This document shows, piece by piece, positions 1 through 5,281 of a stretch of 15,170 nt of DNA (positions are counted from its first letter, which is position 1; each line of letters begins with the position of its first letter). The notes below the pieces were generated by a model, which had not been told where the DNA came from, ran no database searches, and worked only from the letters and a program-made list of their open reading frames with translations. Location of the stretch: NCBI GenBank assembly GCA_964423745.1, contig CAYRGG010000079.1:1-15170 (forward strand), given 5' to 3'. The translations under genes were made by a program, and so were the position numbers. The stretch is from CAYRGG01 sp964423745 (GTDB lineage Bacteria; Pseudomonadota; Gammaproteobacteria; Competibacterales; Competibacteraceae).

Positions 1-55
1 CAGTTTTTACGGCGACTATCTCATGTTGCAGGTCAGTTTTTACGGCGACTATCTC
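1..55. repeat. 22-bp direct repeat with 33-bp period, inside DUF1640 gene
   Basis: The 22 bases at 1-22 recur identically at 34-55. The period of 33 bp equals 11 codons, so the repeat lies in frame in the DUF1640-like gene and encodes successive EIVAVKT-type coiled-coil units. It may continue beyond the left edge. Exact DNA identity suggests recent unit duplication. Confidence 0.85.
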
Positions 56-208
56 TGCTCTCAAATCGCTCTTCGTCTCCAGGAGATCAGCCTTGGTAAT
101 GAACGACTCTTCCAGTGCGTCCGCTAATGCTCGTGCTTGTCCTTTGGCCTGTTCTTCATTGACACCAGTAGCTTTAAGCGCTTCAGCGTATTTTAGCGTG
201 TCGAACAT
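1..208 (-). CDS. DUF1640-family coiled-coil protein, 5' part only (cut by window edge)
   Basis: Reading leftward from ATG at 208-206, 69 codons stay open to the window edge, so the C-terminus is missing. The protein starts MFDTLKYAEALKATGVNEEQ, followed by an acidic, alanine-rich helix. This is the usual start of bacterial DUF1640 proteins, small relatives of the mitochondrial CCDC90/MCUR1 coiled-coil family, whose bacterial role is unknown. An AAAGGT Shine-Dalgarno-like sequence lies just upstream of the ATG. Residues 52-69 contain one and a half copies of an 11-residue repeat (EIVAVKTDLQH), typical of a hendecad coiled coil, encoded by a 33-bp direct repeat. Many family members end in a single membrane helix, which would lie outside the window. 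Divergent from the tautomerase gene. The family call is from recall of the N-terminus; function is not inferred. Confidence 0.8.
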   Translation of the reverse strand, partial: MFDTLKYAEALKATGVNEEQAKGQARALADALEESFITKADLLETKSDLRAEIVAVKTDLQHEIVAVKT

Positions 209-241
209 AAAATTACCTTTAAACCCACCGGATGGCAGATA

Positions 242-262
242 CATGAGTATAGTATATTCATG
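242..262. promoter_or_regulatory. 21-bp near-perfect dyad in divergent promoter region
   Basis: The sequence CATGAGTATA-G-TATATTCATG has 10-bp arms with a single mismatch around one central base. It lies between the divergent DUF1640-like gene (start 208) and the tautomerase gene (start 295), and its core is TATA-rich like a -10 region. Such placement fits an operator for a dimeric repressor controlling one or both genes. No regulator gene lies next to it, and the assignment rests on symmetry and position only. Confidence 0.45.
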
Positions 263-294
263 AAGTGAAAACCGCTAAGTCGGAGAGAGAATGT

Positions 295-498
295 ATGCCA
301 TATGTAAATATTAAAGTTACTAAAGAAGGTGTTACATCGGAACAGAAGAGTCAGCTCATCGCTGGTGTCACTGAACTGTTGCAGAGAGTTCTCAACAAGA
401 ATCCTGCAACCACGGTAGTCGTTATAGATGAGATCGATACTGATAACTGGGGAATAGCGGGTGAGCAGGTGACGGTACGCCGAAGCCAAGGGAAATAG
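295..498 (+). CDS. 4-oxalocrotonate tautomerase-family protein
   Basis: Small (67 aa) tautomerase-superfamily protein. After removal of the initiator Met the chain begins with Pro-1 (PYVNIKVTKEG), the catalytic base of this superfamily, which is why I take ATG 295 as the start rather than the in-frame ATG at 265. GGAGAG at 282-287 sits at good ribosome-binding distance for 295. The motif NPATTVVVIDEIDTDNWGI is typical of a well-populated 4-OT subgroup. Counting from Pro-1, position 11 is Gly and position 39 is Thr, so Arg-11 and Arg-39 of canonical 4-OT are absent, and Trp-51 lies near the place of Phe-50. Known 4-OTs act on 2-hydroxymuconate-type enols as hexamers; the substrate here cannot be told, since no aromatic catabolism genes are nearby. 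The fold call is strong, the reaction uncertain. Confidence 0.88.
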   Translation: MPYVNIKVTKEGVTSEQKSQLIAGVTELLQRVLNKNPATTVVVIDEIDTDNWGIAGEQVTVRRSQGK

Positions 499-501
499 TA
501 A

Positions 502-538
502 ATGCTTTTCAAATGTAGTCTATACGTCAAAAAAGCAT
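502..538. repeat. 8-bp inverted repeat upstream of UPF0175 gene
   Basis: ATGCTTTT at 502-509 and AAAAGCAT at 531-538 form perfect 8-bp arms separated by 21 bases, between the tautomerase stop and the UPF0175 start. There is no T-tract after it, so it does not resemble an intrinsic terminator. Position upstream of a likely toxin-antitoxin operon would suit an autoregulatory operator, but short AT-rich arms can arise by chance. Confidence 0.3.
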
Positions 539-570
539 ATTATCCATCAATCTAATGGTATGTTTTAAAT

Positions 571-801
571 ATGAAGATCTCAATAGAATTACCGGATACA
601 GTTACCTTGCGGAATCTGAACCAGAACTATGTTAAACAAGCATTAGTAGCAACGCTTTATCATATAGGCAAGCTCTCTGAGCAAGAATCCTGTGTAGTTT
701 TAGGTTTAACTCGTCGAGCCTTTGAAGAAATGTTGCCTCGATTCGGTTTTTCAATTTTAGCTGATGACCAAAAAACGCTCGATGTTGAATTAAAAGCGTG
801 A
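571..801 (+). CDS. UPF0175-family protein, probable antitoxin
   Basis: 76-aa protein matching the UPF0175 pattern: an N-terminal strand with ELPD, then a helical region with LYHIGKLSEQES and GLTRRAFEEMLPRFGFSI. This is the small helix-turn-helix-like fold seen next to DUF3368 genes in many bacteria and archaea. The family is generally treated as the DNA-binding antitoxin of a type II toxin-antitoxin pair with a PIN-domain partner. The stop codon overlaps the next gene's GTG (GTGA at 798-801), indicating translational coupling with the DUF3368 gene. No clear Shine-Dalgarno sequence is visible before the ATG. The inverted repeat at 502-538 may be its operator. Family assignment is by recognition; antitoxin activity is inferred from family and pairing. 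Confidence 0.85.
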   Translation: MKISIELPDTVTLRNLNQNYVKQALVATLYHIGKLSEQESCVVLGLTRRAFEEMLPRFGFSILADDQKTLDVELKA

Positions 802-1235
802 GTATTAGGCGCCAAGTCGTTAGTAATACTGGTCCATTAATTTCATTGGAGAAATTGGATCAGGGTTACAACTTTATCCGAAAGCTATATGACAAAATTA
901 TTGTTCCTCCTTCAGTTCTCGCCGAGGTGACGCAGGGGCAGTTTGAAACATCAAACGCTTATTTACGCCATTATGCTATTACCGATTTAGTTGAAGTTCA
1001 TTCTGTAACGCAGCGTATTGTGCTCCCTAAAGCAGAACGGTTACATGACGGTGAAGTTGATGCTATACAGCTTGGACTTGAACTAGGATTACCATTGCTT
1101 ATCGAAGAGACCACTGGCCGACGCGTAGCGCAAGGTGTAGGTCTGTCTATCTCAGGTATCGCTGGTCAAATCATGTCAGCATTTCAACAAGAAATCCTTT
1201 CTACTAGTTACGTTACCATCGCAACAGAGACTTGA
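798..1235 (+). CDS. DUF3368 PIN-like protein, probable toxin, possibly altered C-terminus
   Basis: 145-aa DUF3368 protein starting at GTG 798, which overlaps the UPF0175 stop codon. DUF3368 belongs to the PIN nuclease superfamily; partners of UPF0175 are taken to be RNA-cleaving toxins. Visible landmarks are VVSNTGPL (residues 7-14) at the first PIN acidic position, here Asn-10 rather than Asp, which I recall as frequent in DUF3368; Glu-43 in LAEV; GEVDAI (85-90) with Glu-86; and LLIEETTGRRVA (100-111), then GLSISGIAGQI. The last dozen residues (STSYVTIATET) do not look like the family's usual C-terminal helix. The +1 frame stays open to 1380 and reads LEQSFEGLSIRKP just after the stop, so a frameshift near 1225-1233 is possible. 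Catalytic competence is unproven. Confidence 0.82.
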   Translation: MSIRRQVVSNTGPLISLEKLDQGYNFIRKLYDKIIVPPSVLAEVTQGQFETSNAYLRHYAITDLVEVHSVTQRIVLPKAERLHDGEVDAIQLGLELGLPLLIEETTGRRVAQGVGLSISGIAGQIMSAFQQEILSTSYVTIATET

Positions 1236-1456
1236 GCAATCATTTGAAGGTCTTTCTATAAGAAAACCTACGGAAAGCCCTAGTTGGTTACGAATCAAAA
1301 CTAGTTGGTTATGGATTAAAATCAGTAATCTGTGGACTAAAATCAGTTGTTTATGGAATTTTGGACCGAATAGTTCTTAATTATGATTGTTTTCTGTTAG
1401 CCTAATGCTTGTTAACGGTATAGCTTTTTGATTTTAAAATGCTCAGTCAACAAAAA
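1236..1456. other. Gene-free stretch between convergent DUF3368 and DMT genes, with hairpin and tandem repeats
   Basis: AT-rich region without a convincing gene. At 1248-1269 an AGGT(C)TTTC / GAAAACCT hairpin with one bulged base is followed by no T-run, so it is at best a weak terminator. At 1280-1363 lie four 21-bp tandem units (listed separately). The remainder, 1364-1456, shows only AT-rich sequence before the DMT gene's stop codon at 1457-1459. Confidence 0.55.
1280..1363 (+). repeat. Four degenerate 21-bp tandem repeats
   Basis: Units at 1280-1300, 1301-1321, 1322-1342 and 1343-1363 share a pattern of CTAGTTGGTTA or TCAGTTGTTTA followed by TGGATTAAAA-like sequence. Units 1 and 2 are closest; unit 4 is the most diverged at its end. 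In the frame starting at 1282 the array reads as heptapeptides SWLRIKT, SWLWIKI, SNLWTKI, SCLWNFG, and that frame is open from 1141 to a TAA at 1378-1380. The units abut with no spacers, so this is not a CRISPR. It may be a decayed coding repeat or a non-coding tandem repeat. Confidence 0.75.
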
Positions 1457-2317
1457 TCATCTCCGCTCCCGCAAATACAAATAAAGTCCACAGCCGACGA
1501 TCAGCGATGCACCTAAAAGCATAGTCGCACTTGGCGCTTCCCCCCAAACGATAAAGCCAATCAAGATAGCCCATATTAGCGCCGTGTAATCGAATGGTCC
1601 TAATAAATAAACAGGTGCAAAACGATAGGCTTGAACTATTAGTGTATGTCCGAGGGCGGACACAAAACCCACCAGTGTCAACAGTACAGCGTTGGTCGCT
1701 GTCGGTGTTTGCCAATACATAGGCGTTATACAGGCGGTTATCAGCGCAATGCCTATGGCGCTAAAGAACACCATACTTTCATTGGACTCAGTGGAAGACA
1801 GATGGCGGGTTTGGATCATCAACAGGGTATAGGCTAAGCTGCCTGCAAGGACTGAACTTGCCCCAAGTAGATCAGCATTCTCGCCCTTTGGGCCGACCAT
1901 CACTAGAACGCCGATAAAGCCGATCAGTATGGCCAACCAAGTTTTACCACGGGCATATTCGCCCAATAAGGGTCCAGAGAGAACCGCCATAATGATCGGA
2001 GCCGTCATCATCAGCGCCATGGCGTCGGCAAAGGGCAGTCGCGATAAGCCAACAAAAAACGCCATAAAGGCCGCTAGATTGAGTATCAGTCTTGACAAAT
2101 GACCGAAGGGACGGCGGGTGCGTAAACCGGCTAAACCATGGTGCCGTTGCAGCATAAAAAAGACTGGAAACAACATGACCATGCTACGCACAAACAAGAT
2201 TTGCACGATGGTAAAGTCAGTCGCTAGCCATTTCACCAACGCATCTTGCACCGACAGTACAAAGACCGCGAGCAGCGCAAAGCTAATGCCCTTTAAGGGA
2301 TGATTAAGACGTTCCAT
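1457..2317 (-). CDS. EamA/DMT-superfamily transporter (RhaT-like)
   Basis: 286-aa integral membrane protein with about ten hydrophobic helices arranged as two EamA repeats. The N-terminal half begins MERLNHPLKGISFALLAVFV and continues with QDALVKWLA and VQILFVRSM. FADAMALMMTAPIIMAVLSG marks the characteristic helix 4 region. The second half has SSVLAGSLAYTLLMIQTRHL, then ALGHTLIVQAYRFAPVYLLG and FDYTALIWAILIGFIVWGE, a hallmark of drug/metabolite exporters in the S-adenosylmethionine/RhaT-like branch. The length is normal for the family. The C-terminus ends in YLRERR, fitting a positive cytoplasmic tail. Such carriers export small metabolites at the inner membrane; the substrate is not predictable here. 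The Shine-Dalgarno sequence before the ATG is weak. It is divergent from the MFS region and convergent with DUF3368, so it is probably a single-gene unit. Confidence 0.92.
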   Translation of the reverse strand: MERLNHPLKGISFALLAVFVLSVQDALVKWLATDFTIVQILFVRSMVMLFPVFFMLQRHHGLAGLRTRRPFGHLSRLILNLAAFMAFFVGLSRLPFADAMALMMTAPIIMAVLSGPLLGEYARGKTWLAILIGFIGVLVMVGPKGENADLLGASSVLAGSLAYTLLMIQTRHLSSTESNESMVFFSAIGIALITACITPMYWQTPTATNAVLLTLVGFVSALGHTLIVQAYRFAPVYLLGPFDYTALIWAILIGFIVWGEAPSATMLLGASLIVGCGLYLYLRERR

Positions 2318-2466
2318 TACAGCCTAGTTTTGTATAAGTAAAAAGCATGAATCCATAAAGAGCATGAGCTGCGGAACAAGAATTACCAGGTTGGGTTTCA
2401 ATTAATACTTTAATAATAACGGTTGTCGCATAGTACATACTGTTCATGGCAGAAAACGAGGGGTAA

Positions 2467-2495
2467 TTGACATTGCAGACACATGTTTTTTAGTC
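2467..2495 (+). promoter_or_regulatory. Possible sigma70-type promoter upstream of regulator remnant and MFS gene
   Basis: A perfect TTGACA -35-like hexamer at 2467-2472 is followed at 16-17 bases by the weak -10-like TTTAGT/TTAGTC. A TGTAAT hexamer at 2510-2515 is an alternative -10 without a good partner. Transcription would run through the GlxA remnant into the MFS gene. The rest of the 2318-2529 interval shows no gene. Confidence 0.3.
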
Positions 2496-2529
2496 AATCA
2501 TTATTGCATTGTAATGCCCTTTTTAAGAA

Positions 2530-2712
2530 ATGACTTACATGACTCAAACAGTATTCACACCAATGACCCGCAAAATTAGCATGCTGGCATATCCTGATTG
2601 CAATGGCCTGGATGTGGTAGGACCGTTGCAGGTGTTTGCCTCGGCAAGCCGTTACATAAATCGCTTTATGAAGGCGACTGGACACAATCGGCGAGGATGG
2701 CTTAATGGCTAG
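2530..2712 (+). pseudogene. Truncated N-terminus of a GlxA-type AraC-family regulator
   Basis: A 60-codon open frame whose residues 14-45 (RKISMLAYPDCNGLDVVGPL, then QVFASASRYINR) match the start of the DJ-1/PfpI-like sensor domain of GlxA-family AraC regulators, which run to about 320 aa. After residue 45 the similarity stops and a short unrelated tail (FMKATGHNRRGWLNG) leads to TAG. The rest of the sensor domain and the AraC helix-turn-helix domain are absent; the MFS gene begins inside the tail, with its Shine-Dalgarno GAGG at 2693-2696. The simplest reading is an internal deletion that removed most of a regulator gene once located upstream of the transporter. The fragment may still be translated as a leader peptide, but it cannot bind DNA. 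A second in-frame ATG at 2539 is an equally good start. Confidence 0.68.
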
Positions 2713-3919
2713 CATTTTGCGAAAAAATCGAACCATGGTATTACAACCCCATGATAAGACGTTACTACTCTTGTTTATCTGCCAAGCACTGTTTTGGAGT
2801 GCCGTATTAATCGGTATTACCTTAACCAGCCTAGTGGGTGCGAGATTGGCGGGCGACGGCGGTTTAGCCACTTTACCCGTGGCCATGTTAACCCTAGGGG
2901 CTATTATAGTCACCGGTCCTGCGTCGTTGTATATGCAGCGTGTTGGCCGACGTGGAGGTTTTCTAATAGGCGGTTGTGCGGGTGTTTTGGGGGGTATTGT
3001 GTGTATGCTGGGTATCTTCCAGGAGAGCTTCGCGATATTTTGTCTAGGTAACCTAATACTCGGCGCTTATCAGGCTTTTGCCTATTACTACCGCTTGGCA
3101 GCCACCGACAGGGTGCCATCGGCAAAACGGGGACGGGCGATCGCTTGGGTAATGGCAGGTAGCGTGGTAGCGGCTTTGGTAGCGCCATCCCTGGCGATTT
3201 GGTCACAGAATCTGTTTCTACCGGTGGTATTTGCCGGTTCCTATGGGGTGGTGGCGGCGTTGGGTCTGACCACCATGGCCGTAGTGGCGTTTATACCGCG
3301 CTCTAAACCCATCGCGGCCGTTGCCGGAACGGAGGGACGACCGCTTTGCGTCATCCTTCGCCAACCGCTTTTTATGGCGGCCATCGCCAATGCCGGTATC
3401 AGTCATGGTGTGATGATTTTAGCAATGGTGTCGACACCCTTAGCCATGATCGGCTGTGGCTATCCGGTCACCGATGCGGCCTTTGTGATTCAATGGCATG
3501 TGTTAGGTATGTTTTTGCCATCTTTTTTTTCCGGCAAATGGGTGGATCGTTTTGGCGCTCCTTTTATGGGTATGCTGGGTGCGGCAATTTTAGCCGCCAG
3601 CGCTGGTGTGGCCTTAATGGGACAAAGATTGGAAATATTTTGGCTCAGCTCCACCTTATTGGGGGTTGGTTGGAATTTTATGTACGTGGCGGGCACCACC
3701 ATGATTGCAGCGGCTCATGGGCCTGAAGAACGAGGTCGTGCCCAGGGTGCAGCTGAACTCGCCATCGCGATTATCGCTGCCTTAGCAGCTTTTGCTTCCG
3801 GCGGGTTACTCAACGGCTACGGCTGGGAAGCGGTCAACCTAAGCATGTTGCCGCTGTTGATCGTTGCGGCCGCTTTAACTCTTTGGCTGACCCGACCGAT
3901 AATGGTTCGGTCAGTTTAG
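2705..3919 (+). CDS. MFS transporter
   Basis: 404-aa major facilitator protein with about twelve membrane helices. The start MVLQPHDKTLLLLFICQALF (from the second Met, residue 11) is typical; the ATG at 2705 has GAGG 8 bases upstream and gives 10 extra polar residues, so either start is possible. The loop between helices 2 and 3 carries a basic MFS motif-A-like segment (QRVGRRGGFLIGG), repeated in the second half as GKWVDRFGAPFMG. AYYYRLAATDRVP is conserved in a subgroup of bacterial MFS permeases annotated only as generic transporters. The predicted role is proton-coupled efflux or uptake at the inner membrane, with no substrate evidence. Loss of the adjacent GlxA-type regulator suggests its original control is gone. 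Convergent with oppF, 34 bases away, with no clear terminator. Confidence 0.92.
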   Translation: MASILRKNRTMVLQPHDKTLLLLFICQALFWSAVLIGITLTSLVGARLAGDGGLATLPVAMLTLGAIIVTGPASLYMQRVGRRGGFLIGGCAGVLGGIVCMLGIFQESFAIFCLGNLILGAYQAFAYYYRLAATDRVPSAKRGRAIAWVMAGSVVAALVAPSLAIWSQNLFLPVVFAGSYGVVAALGLTTMAVVAFIPRSKPIAAVAGTEGRPLCVILRQPLFMAAIANAGISHGVMILAMVSTPLAMIGCGYPVTDAAFVIQWHVLGMFLPSFFSGKWVDRFGAPFMGMLGAAILAASAGVALMGQRLEIFWLSSTLLGVGWNFMYVAGTTMIAAAHGPEERGRAQGAAELAIAIIAALAAFASGGLLNGYGWEAVNLSMLPLLIVAAALTLWLTRPIMVRSV

Positions 3920-3953
3920 GTTATGAGGAGTAGAGCTGCACTCATCTAGACCA

Positions 3954-4757
3954 TCAATCGAGTGTTGGCACAGCCGCCAATAAGCGTTGCGTATAGGGAT
4001 GTTGAGGATTTCGATAAAGATCTTCAGCGCGGGCGTGTTCCACAATTTTGCCGTTGGTCATCACCAACACTTCATCACTGATATGTTCCACTACAGCAAG
4101 GTCGTGGGCGATAAACAGATACGTCAAACCCAGTTCTTCTTGCAAATCTTGCAACAGATTGACGATCTGCGCTTGAACGGAAACGTCCAACGCACTGACT
4201 GGTTCATCGCAAATGATAAACTCGGGTTCCACAGCCAAAGCGCGGGCAATACCGATGCGTTGGCGTTGGCCGCCGCTAAATTCGTGGGGATAACGGTCCA
4301 AATGTTGCGGCTTTAATCCAACTTTCTTTAATAGTTCGCAGGCCCGTTCCCGATGTTCCGACCAAGACCGTTGAGGAAAGTGTATCTGCATGGGTTCGGC
4401 TATGATAGCCGCCACGGTCATGCGAGGATTTAGAGAATTAAAAGGATCTTGAAAAATCATTTGGATTTTTCGCCGCAGGAAAAAAAAATCTTCTTTGGTC
4501 AGTGTGGCGATATCCTGACCTCGATAAAGCACCTGGCCAGAGGTAATAGGGGCTAGCTTAACGATGGCTTTACCAAGGGTGGATTTTCCACTACCACTTT
4601 CGCCCACGAGACCCATGGTTGTCCCGGTTTGAACTGTGCAGTCCACACCGTCCACAGCCCGTACATGATCTACAGTACGCCGTAGCAATCCTCCCCGAAT
4701 GGGAAAATAGACACGCAGGTTTTGGATTTCTAAGAGTGCTTTAAATGATCTATCCAC
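3954..4757 (-). CDS. OppF/YejF-C-like peptide ABC transporter ATPase with a displaced start
   Basis: Second ATPase of the peptide importer. Counted from the furthest upstream in-frame start (TTG at 4793), the motifs are Walker A GESGSGKS (64-71), Q-loop Gln-115, signature FSGGQRQR (172-179), Walker B FIICDE (192-197) and switch His-230, all intact. Family homology starts at ALLEIQNLRVYFPIRGG (19 onward); the preceding residues are vapB-vapC DNA read in another frame. No ATG exists near the homology start. Candidates are GTG at 4757-4755 (chosen here) and TTG 4793, neither with a clear Shine-Dalgarno sequence. The C-terminus ends shortly after HPYTQRLLAAVPTLD, without the longer tail of E. coli OppF/DppF, as in the C-terminal half of YejF. 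It energises import together with the OppD-like gene at 5887, now separated by about 1.1 kb. Expression level is uncertain. Confidence 0.9.
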   Translation of the reverse strand: MDRSFKALLEIQNLRVYFPIRGGLLRRTVDHVRAVDGVDCTVQTGTTMGLVGESGSGKSTLGKAIVKLAPITSGQVLYRGQDIATLTKEDFFFLRRKIQMIFQDPFNSLNPRMTVAAIIAEPMQIHFPQRSWSEHRERACELLKKVGLKPQHLDRYPHEFSGGQRQRIGIARALAVEPEFIICDEPVSALDVSVQAQIVNLLQDLQEELGLTYLFIAHDLAVVEHISDEVLVMTNGKIVEHARAEDLYRNPQHPYTQRLLAAVPTLD

Positions 4758-4783
4758 ACTGAGGTGTCGATCAGCACGCTCAT
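4730..4783 (-). pseudogene. 5' remnant of a vapC PIN-domain toxin gene
   Basis: On the minus strand ATG 4783-4781 overlaps the vapB stop codon (ATGA), the standard vapB-vapC junction. It opens a frame reading MSVLIDTSVWIDHLKHS and then a TAG stop at 4732-4730. The sequence is the canonical start of a VapC PIN-domain ribonuclease, including the first catalytic Asp in LIDTSVW, but it ends after 17 codons where VapC proteins have about 130. From about 4740 leftward the DNA is oppF coding sequence in another frame. The toxin body is therefore deleted and the breakpoint lies in or next to TTTAAAGCACTC (about 4735-4746). No catalytic activity is possible. Confidence 0.82.
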
Positions 4784-4986
4784 GGCGTGGCAAACTCTAT
4801 GCGACGACGCGGAATGTCTTTCATTTTAGGTGTATTCCCACCAAGCGTGGCAAGGCGTTTAGCGGCCTGTACCCGCACAAAGGTACTGATTGCCTCCCGA
4901 AATAGATCTGCTTTGTTCATATCGGGGTCCGCCATTTCCAGGGCCTTTTGGTAGAGGGCATCGTCGATGGTCACCGTGGTTCGCAT
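4780..4986 (-). CDS. vapB: VapB-family antitoxin, orphaned
   Basis: 68-aa antitoxin of the VapB family with a ribbon-helix-helix N-terminus: MRTTVTIDDALYQKALEMAD, then KADLFREAISTFVRVQAAKRLATLGG. The DNA-binding strand is RTTVTID and the C-terminal toxin-binding tail is PKMKDIPRRRIEF. The length is normal. A GAGGTGA Shine-Dalgarno-like sequence lies 9 bases before the ATG. The cognate vapC survives only as 17 codons (4730-4783), so this is an antitoxin without its toxin. It could remain an autorepressor, neutralise a related VapC elsewhere, or be decaying; the intact frame argues that it is recent or still selected. Its promoter is the nearest visible one upstream of the oppF-like gene, so it may now control that gene. 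Confidence 0.88.
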   Translation of the reverse strand: MRTTVTIDDALYQKALEMADPDMNKADLFREAISTFVRVQAAKRLATLGGNTPKMKDIPRRRIEFATP

Positions 4987-5012
4987 AGTAATGAATCACC
5001 TCGAATTGCTAT

Positions 5013-5055
5013 TGATGATGTTATGTATCATATATTGCATCAAAAGAACCCGCAA
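5013..5055 (-). promoter_or_regulatory. Putative vapB promoter and operator
   Basis: On the minus strand TTGCGG (5055-5050) and TATGAT (5032-5027) are separated by 17 bases, a plausible sigma70-type promoter with a good -10 and a weak -35. Imperfect dyad symmetry overlaps it: TGATG at 5016-5020 and CATCA at 5038-5042, with an AT-rich centre, as expected for autoregulation by a ribbon-helix-helix antitoxin. With vapC mostly gone, the same promoter would read into the oppF-like gene. Based on hexamers and position only. Confidence 0.4.
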
Positions 5056-5281
5056 AGATTTTTCTTTTGCCCTGTGAGTATTAGTCTGGACTTACGCACA
5101 AAGGACTTTAAGGGCTCGTGAAAAAGGTGTCGGTGGCCTAGATGTCTAGTCCTCAAGCCTTCCGATAGGGATGGATTCACAGCGTCCTCTGGAACAAGCA
5201 GCAATAGTCATGCCCAAAGAATAATTGCATGTTGGTGTCAGTTCAAGTATCTTCATTGTTTCTACTTACCAGGTTTAAACC
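5056..5281. other. Relic stretch between vapB and mazE, unrecognised
   Basis: Intergenic sequence between divergent vapB and mazE. It includes TGGACTTACGCAC at 5089-5101, reminiscent of ends of some insertion sequences, though no matching inverted end is visible in the window. On the minus strand, ATG 5230-5228 opens a 17-codon frame, MQLFFGHDYCCLFQRTL, ending in TGA at 5179-5177; on the plus strand a short frame reads MDSQRPLEQAAIVMPKE before TAA at 5221-5223. Neither is a credible gene. A weak mazE promoter may lie at TTGCAT (5225-5230) and TATCTT (5248-5253), 17 bases apart. I suspect a degenerate mobile element or dispersed repeat but cannot name it. Confidence 0.35.

Noticed and set aside
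1..55. Possible CRISPR repeat-spacer pair (22-bp repeats 11 bp apart)
   Set aside because: The spacing is too short, and the repeat lies in frame inside a DUF1640 coiled-coil gene with an 11-codon period.
265..294. ATG at 265 as the tautomerase start
   Set aside because: It would bury the catalytic proline ten residues inside the chain; ATG 295 is followed directly by Pro and has a GGAGAG ribosome-binding site.
1280..1363. Possible CRISPR-like or phage attachment array
   Set aside because: Units abut without spacers, are degenerate, and no cas or integrase gene is present.
2494..2913. 139-codon minus-strand frame over the MFS start region
   Set aside because: It is antisense to both the regulator stub and the MFS gene, and has no recognisable domain or ribosome-binding site.
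3894..3912. Hairpin GACCGA / TCGGTC as terminator of the MFS gene
   Set aside because: The stem is only 6 bp, lies inside the coding sequence, and is not followed by a T-tract.
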